From Thermoplasmatota archaeon (lineage in GTDB: Archaea; Thermoplasmatota; JAQUQK01): DNA of 5,562 nt. The stretch spans positions 1 to 5,562 of the forward strand of contig JAQUQK010000131.1 of NCBI GenBank assembly GCA_028716125.1, given 5' to 3'. This document shows, piece after piece, positions 1 through 5,562 of this stretch. The notes under the pieces were generated by a model that searched no databases, was not told the DNA's origin, and worked only from the letters and a program-made list of their open reading frames with translations. The position numbers and the translations under genes are program-made. Every line of letters starts with the position of its first letter. Position 1 is the stretch's first letter.

Positions 1-1079
1 GAAAATTCGAAGCAAAAAAGACGATCGACGCAACCGGAAAAACAGTTATACCAGGATTCGTTGATTCCCACACCCACCTTGTTTTTGCAGGTGCCCGCGA
101 GTTCGAACTGGAATGGAAAATCCAGGGTATGAAATACATGGAAATCGCAAAGCGCGGCGGCGGGATAAACTATACTGTCAGCCAGACGCGCTCGGCGTCA
201 AAAGAAGCGCTAAAAGTTGAAGCGAAAAAACGCCTCGACACGATGCTTGACAGCGGGACGACGACAATTGAAGCAAAAACCGGCTACGGCCTGAACATTG
301 AGGACGAAATAAAAATGCTCGAAGTTGCAAAAGAGCTTTCAGAATCGCATCCAATGACGATTGTTCCGACATATATGGGCGCCCACGCGCTCGCTCCCGA
401 ATTCAAGGATTTCGACGCTTACACCGAATTCATCGTCAAAAAAGCGCTCCCAACCATCGCAAAGACAAAACTCGCCAAATACTGCGACGTCTTCTGCGAA
501 AAAGGCGTTTTCACGCCTGAACAAACCCGCAAGATTTTGAAAGAGGCAAAGAAGCTGAAAATGGGAATTAGAATACACGCCGATGAAATTGAAAATACGA
601 CGGGCGCGGAAATTGCCGCTGAACTGAACTGCGCTTCCGCCGACCATTTGCTCGCAGTGAGCGACAAGGGAATAAAGGCACTTGCATCGAAGAAAGTCAT
701 GGCTACGCTTCTCCCTGGCGCGGCCCTTGCCCTTCGAACCGGAAAATACGCACCGGCGCGCAAATTAATCGACGCCGGAGTTCCAGTCGCGCTTGCGACA
801 GACATGAACCCGAACTGCTGGAACGAGAACATGCAACTTGTCATCGCACTCGCCTGCTACCAGATGGAAATGACGCCTGCCGAAGCGATTGTTGCATCAA
901 CTATAAACGCGGCGCATTCGATTGGAATGGCAGACCAAATCGGCTCGCTGGAAAAAGGAAAGTGCGCCGACATAATCATTTTAGATGCGCCAAACCACAA
1001 ATTCCTCGGATACAGGTTCGGGGGAAATCTTGTTGAAACCGTGATAAAAGACGGAAAAGTTGTGAGGGAAAAGAAATAA
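1..1079 (+). CDS. hutI: Imidazolonepropionase, 5'-truncated by the window edge
   Basis: HutI is a cytosolic metal-dependent amidohydrolase. It opens the ring of 4-imidazolone-5-propionate to give N-formimino-L-glutamate, the third step of histidine degradation. The reading frame is open from base 3, giving 358 visible residues; the family is usually about 400-420, so roughly 50 N-terminal residues lie outside the window. The ATG at 129 is internal, because conserved sequence precedes it. Counting from the first visible codon, the motifs are: PGFVDSHTHLVFAGARE with metal ligands His23 and His25; RGGGI; the EAKTGYGL motif; IHADE with His192; ADHLLA with His215; and ATDMNP with Asp267, the last metal ligand. 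A GSLEKGKCADIIILD segment near the end is typical of amidohydrolases. The gene ends with TAA one base from the convergent purF stop. No other hut gene is visible, so any partners must lie upstream or elsewhere. The family call is very secure. Confidence 0.96.
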   Translation, partial: KFEAKKTIDATGKTVIPGFVDSHTHLVFAGAREFELEWKIQGMKYMEIAKRGGGINYTVSQTRSASKEALKVEAKKRLDTMLDSGTTTIEAKTGYGLNIEDEIKMLEVAKELSESHPMTIVPTYMGAHALAPEFKDFDAYTEFIVKKALPTIAKTKLAKYCDVFCEKGVFTPEQTRKILKEAKKLKMGIRIHADEIENTTGAEIAAELNCASADHLLAVSDKGIKALASKKVMATLLPGAALALRTGKYAPARKLIDAGVPVALATDMNPNCWNENMQLVIALACYQMEMTPAEAIVASTINAAHSIGMADQIGSLEKGKCADIIILDAPNHKFLGYRFGGNLVETVIKDGKVVREKK

Positions 1080-1080
1080 T
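1044..1080 (-). terminator. Possible U-rich terminator for purF
   Basis: Past the purF stop, the minus strand reads ATTATTTCTTTTCCC and then two further TTTT runs, inside the end of hutI. No hairpin is evident. It could end purF transcripts in an archaeon, but the Lys-rich end of HutI explains the same composition. Confidence 0.22.
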
Positions 1081-2496
1081 TTACATCAGCCTTTGCTGGA
1101 ATCTTTCCTTTTCTCCTTCGATTTTTATCGGGTATTCTGCGCTTACGCATCCAAGGCAGGTGTCGTTCCTGGCAAGCTTTATTGCGCTGATAAGTCCGTC
1201 GATGCTGATATATCCAACAGAGTCTGCGCCTATTTCCTTTTCTATTTCGGGGATTGTTTTTCCCACCGCTACGAACTGGTCGCGCGTGGTCATGTCGATT
1301 CCAAGGTAGCATGGCGCTATGATTGGTGGGGAGCCGACGCGCACGTGCACCTCTTTTGCGCCGGCGTCTCTGACCATTTTTACAATCCTGCGCATTGTGG
1401 TTCCGCGCACTATTGAATCGTCAATGAGGACAACGCGCCTTCCTGCGATTTCGCTCTTTACCGGGTTCAGCTTCTCGCGCACGCTCATGTCGCGCGTCTT
1501 CTGGTCCGGCATTATGAAAGTGCGGTTGATGTACCTGTTCTTGATGAGGCCTTCGGCCATCGGAATCCCGGAAACGTCCGAGAATCCCTGGGCATGGGCG
1601 CGCCCTGAATCGGGTATTGGAACTACGACGTCCGCCTTTACCGGCTGCTCTTTTGCAAGAACGCGGCCTATGCTCTTGCGCGTCTCGTAAACCGAGTGCC
1701 CTTCTATAACCGAGTCCGGCCTTGCGAAATAAACGTGCTCGAAGAAGCAGTATGACTTGTTCTCAAGAGATCCAACAATGTTTGATTCTATTCCGTCCGG
1801 CTTGAGTTCCAAAAGTTCGCCGGGCGCAACGTCGCGGATAAGTTCGGCGTCGGTTACGTCAAGCGCAACGCTTTCCGATGCCGCAATATAGCCGCTTCCG
1901 TCCTTGAATTTTCCAAGGCACATCGGGCGGATGCCAAGCGGGTCGCGAAGAGCGAAAACGCGCTCGCCTATCATGATTGAAAGCGCATACGAGCCGGAAA
2001 GCTTCTTTACCATCTTCTTGGCGGCCTTGACTATATCGTTACCTGCAAAAAGTTCCTCTGCGAGGATATATGCCATCGCCTCTTCTTCGGTGTCAGTTAC
2101 AAAAGCATGGCCCTTGGCCTTCAGTTCCTGAATAAGCTGGCCCGAATTGACTATAATTCCATTATGCGCAAGCGCAATGTCGCCCGCCGCCGTCTTGATT
2201 AGATGCGGCTGGGCGTTTTCAGGCTTTGAAAGGCGGATAGAATAATAAGTATGGCCTATGCCCATGCTGCCCTTGAGTTCTTCCATCTGGCGCTTGCGGA
2301 AAACGCTCTCGACTAGGCCGAGTCCTTTTGTGCAGACGATCTTCTTTTCGTCCTGATCAAAGAGCGCCATTCCCGAGGCTTCTTGGCCGCGGTGCTGGAT
2401 TGCCCTGAGGGCATAATACATGTAAAATGGTATCGGGCCGCTTTTTGCCATGCTTATGACGCCGCACTTCTCGCCGATGAATTCAACGTCGCTCAT
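1081..2496 (-). CDS. purF: Amidophosphoribosyltransferase (glutamine PRPP amidotransferase), Fe-S type
   Basis: PurF catalyses the first committed step of purine synthesis: PRPP plus glutamine gives 5-phosphoribosylamine. The product is 471 residues, the normal length. The ATG at 2496 leaves a 10-residue propeptide before Cys11 (CGVIS), the expected N-terminal nucleophile after self-cleavage. The class II glutaminase domain (about 11-235) contains QHRGQEASG, HNG at 111-113 and Asp135. The phosphoribosyltransferase domain (about 255-455) contains the PRPP loop VVLIDDSIVRGTT at 355-367, plus FARPDS and LIKNRYINRTFI. Cys250, Cys396, Cys447 and Cys450 align with the four [4Fe-4S] ligands of the Bacillus subtilis enzyme. 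One oddity: the usually conserved GHVRY motif reads GHTYY, so the arginine that binds the glutamine carboxylate is Tyr84. The gene has its own TATA-like box and a GGTGG ribosome-binding site four bases before the ATG, and looks monocistronic. It lies 83 bases downstream of the M28 gene on the same strand. Confidence 0.97.
   Translation of the reverse strand: MSDVEFIGEKCGVISMAKSGPIPFYMYYALRAIQHRGQEASGMALFDQDEKKIVCTKGLGLVESVFRKRQMEELKGSMGIGHTYYSIRLSKPENAQPHLIKTAAGDIALAHNGIIVNSGQLIQELKAKGHAFVTDTEEEAMAYILAEELFAGNDIVKAAKKMVKKLSGSYALSIMIGERVFALRDPLGIRPMCLGKFKDGSGYIAASESVALDVTDAELIRDVAPGELLELKPDGIESNIVGSLENKSYCFFEHVYFARPDSVIEGHSVYETRKSIGRVLAKEQPVKADVVVPIPDSGRAHAQGFSDVSGIPMAEGLIKNRYINRTFIMPDQKTRDMSVREKLNPVKSEIAGRRVVLIDDSIVRGTTMRRIVKMVRDAGAKEVHVRVGSPPIIAPCYLGIDMTTRDQFVAVGKTIPEIEKEIGADSVGYISIDGLISAIKLARNDTCLGCVSAEYPIKIEGEKERFQQRLM
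1103..1126 (+). terminator. Possible U-rich terminator for hutI
   Basis: Downstream of the hutI stop the plus strand is rich in T (CTTTCCTTTTCTCC, then ATTTTTAT). It has no clear hairpin, which would suit archaeal U-tract termination. The tract lies within the 3' end of purF on the opposite strand, so its composition may simply reflect Lys/Glu-rich purF codons. Confidence 0.22.
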
Positions 2497-2500
2497 CTAT

Positions 2501-2539
2501 CCACCAGAACCCAAACTGGAATCAGATAAAAGTATAAAG
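2501..2539 (-). promoter_or_regulatory. purF promoter: TATA-like box and ribosome-binding site
   Basis: In the 83-base spacer between the M28 gene and purF, the minus strand reads CTTTATAC at 2539-2532, a good match to an archaeal TATA box. Its centre is about 39 bases before the purF ATG. A start site about 25 bases downstream of the box would give a leader of about a dozen bases containing GGTGG (2505-2501), four bases from the ATG. GGTGG can pair with the CCTCC-type 3' end of 16S rRNA. This suggests purF has its own promoter rather than depending on read-through from the M28 gene. The rest of the spacer shows no clear operator or riboswitch. The assignment is by pattern only. Confidence 0.5.
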
Positions 2540-2579
2540 TATTCTTGTTTTGGTGGTTTTACGATTTTCGAGTTATTTT

Positions 2580-3605
2580 TCACTGAAAACTCATGCCGCC
2601 AAAAATTATTGATAAATAATTCAGGCCATCAAGCATATATATAGTCCTTTCCACAACCATGCCGACTGCTCCAAGGCTTTCCTTTGAGATGTTTTCAATT
2701 GTATCGCGGGTTGTATGCCAGGTTGCAGGGAAAACCGGGCCTGCCGGAGGGGTGGATGTGTGTATTATGTCTATTGCTTTTACTCCTGCATTTTTGAATG
2801 GAACGTGGTCGTCAGTTATCGACCACCCGGTGGCATTCTTGAACTGCGTGATATTTGCAAGATAAGCGATGTTCCATATTATGTTCTGTAGCGATTCATT
2901 TGAAATGCGCTCCTTTGGCAAAGACAAGTTCTTGTCTCCGACCATGTCCAGAAGTACGAATCCGCATTTGTTTATGTTGGCGATTTCTTCTGGCGCAATC
3001 AAGGATGCGACATATTTCGAGCCCAGACACCAATCCAGTCCAACATCATGATTTCCGGAGTCCTCGGCATCGAAAAACATCATTTTTATCGTTATTGTGA
3101 AATTTTGCGAAGCCAGTAGTCGCGCCAGTTCCAAAAGCACGGCAACGCCGCTCCCCCCGTCGTTTGCGCCCATGACCGGAACTGATGCTTTTTCCATGTC
3201 CGCCCAGGGCCTCGTATCGTAATGCGCTGCCAATACAAGCGTGGCGTTGGTTGTCCCCTTCTTAGTGCCAATGACATTGTGGAGCGCAGTGCCGTTCAGG
3301 TATCCTGCGTTTCCTGTGAAGTTCTGCCACTCCGCCGTGAAATTATATTCTTCCAATTTGTCGAAAATCCACTGGGCGCATTCAGTGTTGTTTTCTGTTC
3401 CTGGAATGCGGTAGCCGAAATTGCATTGGTCTGCGATAAAATTGTACGCGTTTGTCGAGTTGAAAAGATACGACCTCTCCGGAGGCTGCGGAATCCAGCC
3501 GTTATTATTGCCGTCTCCGTTGGGAACCTTCGGCTGGAAAATGCAACCCGAAAATGATGCCAGCAGAAGCATAAGCGCGAGCGCAAGGCAAACTGGAATT
3601 CTCAT
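2580..3605 (-). CDS. M28-family lipoprotein, glutaminyl-cyclase-like zinc enzyme
   Basis: The protein has 341 residues and is predicted to be anchored outside the membrane. A signal peptide (1-20, MRIP then a Leu/Ala-rich core) ends in a lipobox FSGC with Cys21, followed by a Pro/Gly/Asn-rich linker to about residue 42. Catalytic features fit the M28 fold: AAHYDTRP (His128, Asp130), GANDGGSGVAVLLELARLL (Asp149), FFDAEDSG (Glu181, Asp182), LLDMVGDKN (Asp220), ITDDHVPF (Asp265-His267) and ATWHTTRDT (His297). The set DAED, WCLGS, LLDMVG, TDDH, IDII and WHT..DT matches bacterial type II glutaminyl cyclases such as the Porphyromonas gingivalis enzyme more than typical M28 aminopeptidases. The likely reaction is conversion of N-terminal Gln to pyroglutamate, but aminopeptidase activity remains possible. 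Twelve N-X-S/T sequons occur. The frame stays open upstream to 3863, but that part overlaps the divergent glycosyltransferase, and the start at 3605 gives the clean signal peptide. Confidence 0.88.
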   Translation of the reverse strand: MRIPVCLALALMLLLASFSGCIFQPKVPNGDGNNNGWIPQPPERSYLFNSTNAYNFIADQCNFGYRIPGTENNTECAQWIFDKLEEYNFTAEWQNFTGNAGYLNGTALHNVIGTKKGTTNATLVLAAHYDTRPWADMEKASVPVMGANDGGSGVAVLLELARLLASQNFTITIKMMFFDAEDSGNHDVGLDWCLGSKYVASLIAPEEIANINKCGFVLLDMVGDKNLSLPKERISNESLQNIIWNIAYLANITQFKNATGWSITDDHVPFKNAGVKAIDIIHTSTPPAGPVFPATWHTTRDTIENISKESLGAVGMVVERTIYMLDGLNYLSIIFGGMSFQ

Positions 3606-3623
3606 GCCCTTGCATCCATCTGG

Positions 3624-3631
3624 AAAATAAA
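3624..3631 (-). promoter_or_regulatory. TATA-like box for the M28 lipoprotein gene
   Basis: The minus strand reads TTTATTTT here, centred about 23 bases before the ATG at 3605. This spacing fits a leaderless or nearly leaderless archaeal transcript. Only a weak purine stretch (AAGGG) lies just before the start codon. The site sits within the 60-base region shared with the divergent glycosyltransferase gene. Confidence 0.4.
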
Positions 3632-3634
3632 TAT

Positions 3635-3642
3635 CTATATCT
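3635..3642 (+). promoter_or_regulatory. TATA-like box for the glycosyltransferase pair
   Basis: CTATATCT is centred about 28 bases before the ATG at 3666, as expected for a leaderless archaeal message, and no Shine-Dalgarno is visible before that ATG. It lies within four bases of the opposite-strand box at 3624-3631, and the hexamer ATCTAT occurs twice in tandem at 3633-3644. The two promoters would probably compete for TBP/TFB or be controlled together. Confidence 0.4.
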
Positions 3643-3665
3643 ATTTCCGGCAGATACCTGGAATA

Positions 3666-4640
3666 ATGCCAAAAGTTACGGTGATAATCCCTACGATGAA
3701 CTGCGCCAGCGACCTCGAATCGTGCCTTGGCGCACTGCGGGAGCAGACGTTCAAAGATTTTGACGTTCTTATAGTGGACGGCCATTCCAAAGACGATACC
3801 GTAAAAGCAGCTGAAAAAAATGGTGCAAAAGTCATTTTCGATGAGGGGCGCAACAGAGGGCATGCGTGCAACACCGCGCTTGAGAACGTAACCGCCCCAT
3901 ACATCGCCTTTACCGATGCAGATTGCATTCCGCGCCCGGACTGGCTTGAGAAATTAATGGCTCAGCTTGAGGCGAAACCGGAAATCGCTTGCGCGGGCGG
4001 CCCGAATTACTCTCCGCCGGATGATCCTGAGTTTGCAAAGTGCGTCGATGTTGTTTATTCGTCAAAGGTCATGACAGGGAACGCGCGCTACGGAAAACAG
4101 TTCAAGGAAATCGTTCCCATAGACCACAATCCCGGGTGCAACGCGGCATACCGCACCGATGTTTCGAAGAAGGCGGGATTCGATGCCGATCTTCCGACCG
4201 CAGAAGACGTAGTGTTCGACTATAAAATCAGAAAGAATGGCGGAAAGTTGATTTTCGTTCCGGATTCCCTTGTCTGGCACAGGCGCAGGCCAACAATGAA
4301 AGGATATTGGAAGCAAGTTTACAGATACGGGCTTGGGCGAGCGATGGCAAACAAAAAATATCATGAATTGAAGTCGTGGTATCACCTTGGGCCGACTGCG
4401 CTGATTTTTGCCGCAGGCGCATGGATCGTTTTCTCCGCGGTTTCACTTTCAATTATTGGATGGCGGTTTCCGTTCGCCATTGCCGGCGCGGCGGCCATCG
4501 GCTATCTTGCAGGATGCATCTACGGCGCATCCGTGTCATATTCCCAGTACAAAACATTCGGAAGGGTGCTGAAGGCTTCCCTGCTGATTCCGGTTGGGCA
4601 TCTTGCATGGGGGCTTGGATACATCAAGGGATGCAAATGA
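3666..4640 (+). CDS. Family 2 glycosyltransferase with C-terminal membrane segments
   Basis: The product has 324 residues and probably transfers a sugar from an activated nucleotide or lipid-linked donor to a growing glycan at the cytosolic face of the membrane. The GT-A domain (about 1-235) shows VTVIIPTMNCASDLESCL at the N-terminus, LIVDGHSKDDT with Asp38, a metal-binding DXD-type TDADC (Asp84, Asp86), a glycine-rich GCNAAYR segment at 157-163, and the likely catalytic-base region AED at 179-181. HRRRP at 205-209 and RYGLGRA at 220-226 are also typical of membrane-linked GT2 enzymes. Three hydrophobic stretches follow at about 240-262, 266-287 and 302-320 and should hold the protein in the membrane. 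The ATG at 3666 begins right at the conserved beta strand and no good Shine-Dalgarno precedes it, suggesting a leaderless message. The stop overlaps the next gene's start. Donor, acceptor and pathway cannot be read from the sequence. Confidence 0.92.
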   Translation: MPKVTVIIPTMNCASDLESCLGALREQTFKDFDVLIVDGHSKDDTVKAAEKNGAKVIFDEGRNRGHACNTALENVTAPYIAFTDADCIPRPDWLEKLMAQLEAKPEIACAGGPNYSPPDDPEFAKCVDVVYSSKVMTGNARYGKQFKEIVPIDHNPGCNAAYRTDVSKKAGFDADLPTAEDVVFDYKIRKNGGKLIFVPDSLVWHRRRPTMKGYWKQVYRYGLGRAMANKKYHELKSWYHLGPTALIFAAGAWIVFSAVSLSIIGWRFPFAIAGAAAIGYLAGCIYGASVSYSQYKTFGRVLKASLLIPVGHLAWGLGYIKGCK

Positions 4641-5562
4641 AAGTGCTTTATGTTGCGGACGTGGTCGGCGGCGCCGCCAAAATACACGTCGAGGAAACTT
4701 GCAGGCACCTTGCAAAGCTCGGCGAAAAAGTAGAACTTGTGATAAATTCCCCAGTTGAGATAGAGGGCGTAAAAGTCGTTCAGGTGAGAGACGTCAAAAT
4801 AAAACGTGGCTCTGCGCTGAAAATCCTTGTCCAAGATACCCTGATGCTCTTCAATTCCGTTTTCAGGAAGTGCGACGTAATCTACACGCGCAATGGCTTC
4901 CTTGCGCTCCAGATGAAGATATTTCGCCCGTTCAAGCCGGTTGTCTGGGAGATAAATGGGATAAGCCGCCTGGAGTACGCGCAGTCGGGCCAGTCAAAGG
5001 CAAAAACCGCACTAGCCGCTTTCTTTGAAGAGCGATTGATTCCCTTCTTTACCAGCAAGATAGTTGCGGTAACCGGCGGAATGCGGGAAATGCTTGTTAA
5101 ATACGGCGTCCCAAAAAGCAAACTGGCCGTCGTTCCGAACGGCGTTGACTGCGAAAAATTCAACCCAAACATTGACGGAAGCGCAGTCCGCGAAAAATTC
5201 GGCATTGCTGATAACGAGAAATTGCTCATCTTCGTCGGCAAGCTGGCAGCATGGCACGGCGCAGACCATATGCTTGCGATTTTTGACACGGTTGCGCAAA
5301 AAATGAAAAATGTAAAACTCGTCCTGGTTGGAATCAGCGATGCGGACCTTGAAAAGTTCGCTCCGTCGCTTTCGGCGGAGGCGCACTCTCGAATCATATG
5401 CGCCGGGTGGGTTGACGGCGGAAAGATTCCCGAATATATCGCGGCGGCTGACGCCGGAATACACCTTGGAATTCATGATTATGAGTTGAATCCATTCAAA
5501 GTACTCGAATACATGGCGTGCGGAAGGCCGGTTATAGGCACAAAACGCGGGCTTTCCGAAAT
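4637..5562 (+). CDS. GT4-type (group 1) glycosyltransferase, 3'-truncated by the window edge
   Basis: An uninterrupted frame encodes 308 residues and continues past the window; the family is usually about 370-400 long, so some 60-90 residues are missing. It is a retaining GT-B glycosyltransferase by its motifs: the N-terminal Rossmann start MKVLYVADVVGGAAKIHVEE, VVPNGVDCEKF at 165-175 at the start of the C-terminal domain, IFVGKLAAWHG at 198-208, LVLVGISDADL at 228-238, and the donor-binding EX7E motif from Glu283 to Glu291 followed by GRPVIGT. The start ATG at 4637 overlaps the previous stop as ATGA, and AAGGG at 4626-4630 lies six bases ahead of it. An in-frame ATG at 4631 would add two residues but abuts that ribosome-binding site. 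Translational coupling with the GT2 gene suggests both act on the same glycan. The sugar and acceptor are unknown. Confidence 0.92.
   Translation, partial: MKVLYVADVVGGAAKIHVEETCRHLAKLGEKVELVINSPVEIEGVKVVQVRDVKIKRGSALKILVQDTLMLFNSVFRKCDVIYTRNGFLALQMKIFRPFKPVVWEINGISRLEYAQSGQSKAKTALAAFFEERLIPFFTSKIVAVTGGMREMLVKYGVPKSKLAVVPNGVDCEKFNPNIDGSAVREKFGIADNEKLLIFVGKLAAWHGADHMLAIFDTVAQKMKNVKLVLVGISDADLEKFAPSLSAEAHSRIICAGWVDGGKIPEYIAAADAGIHLGIHDYELNPFKVLEYMACGRPVIGTKRGLSE

Noticed and set aside
178..844. Long antisense frames across hutI (for example 178-372, 339-647 and 419-844, minus strand)
   Set aside because: They are mirror frames of a strongly conserved gene, with no recognisable domains or start signals.
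1093..2131. Plus-strand frames opposite purF (1093-1416, 1319-1690, 1904-2131)
   Set aside because: They lie opposite conserved PurF motifs and have low-complexity, Arg/Ser-rich or Phe/Tyr-rich translations without family features.
2560..2570. Short inverted repeat CGATTTTCG in the purF upstream spacer as a terminator for the M28 gene
   Set aside because: The arms are only three base pairs and no U tract follows on the minus strand, so this is indistinguishable from chance.
3633..3644. Tandem ATCTAT as an operator or repeat array
   Set aside because: Two copies of an A/T-rich hexamer inside a TATA region are easily produced by chance; recorded only as part of the promoter description.
3606..3863. 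In-frame upstream extension of the M28 gene adding 86 residues
   Set aside because: The extension overlaps the divergent glycosyltransferase coding sequence, has no family similarity, and would bury the clear signal peptide and lipobox.
4631..4636. Alternative GT4 start two codons upstream at 4631
   Set aside because: The AAGGG ribosome-binding site at 4626-4630 would touch this ATG directly; 4637 has proper spacing and gives the classic ATGA overlap.
4882..5476. Minus-strand frames of 171 and 154 codons opposite the GT4 gene
   Set aside because: The plus strand encodes the complete GT4 motif series, including EX7E; the opposing frames show nothing recognisable.

Overview
The window carries five protein-coding genes packed almost without gaps. 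No RNA genes, mobile elements, CRISPR arrays or long repeats were seen, and no gene-free stretch exceeds 83 bases. Base composition looks roughly balanced, with A/T-rich spacers. Several signs point to an archaeon: TATA-like boxes about 23-28 bases in front of two start codons that lack a convincing Shine-Dalgarno (leaderless style), a secreted lipoprotein unusually rich in N-glycosylation sequons, and very short spacers. A bacterial origin cannot be excluded from this window alone. The exact lineage cannot be named; an uncultivated euryarchaeal or DPANN-type lineage is only a guess.

Layout: (1) bases 1-1079, plus strand, the 3' part of hutI (imidazolonepropionase, histidine degradation). (2) 1081-2496, minus strand, purF (amidophosphoribosyltransferase, first step of purine synthesis), convergent with hutI with one base between the stop codons. 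(3) 2497-2579, a spacer with a TATA-like box and a GGTGG ribosome-binding site for purF. (4) 2580-3605, minus strand, a lipid-anchored M28-family zinc enzyme closest in its motifs to the type II glutaminyl cyclases. (5) 3606-3665, a 60-base divergent promoter region. (6) 3666-4640, plus strand, a family 2 glycosyltransferase with C-terminal membrane segments. (7) 4637-5562, plus strand, a GT4-type (group 1) glycosyltransferase overlapping the previous gene by ATGA and running off the window end.

The window joins two functional themes. The left half holds core nitrogen and nucleotide metabolism (hutI, purF), apparently as separate transcription units. The right half is about the cell surface: a glycosyltransferase pair, probably the start of a glycan-assembly operon, divergent from a surface enzyme with 12 N-X-S/T sequons. 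A link between the two is an inference from proximity. The points most worth following up are an Arg-to-Tyr change in the conserved glutamine-binding loop of PurF, the sequon-rich glutaminyl-cyclase-like lipoprotein, and the compact divergent promoter. Nothing seen amounts to a wholly new system.
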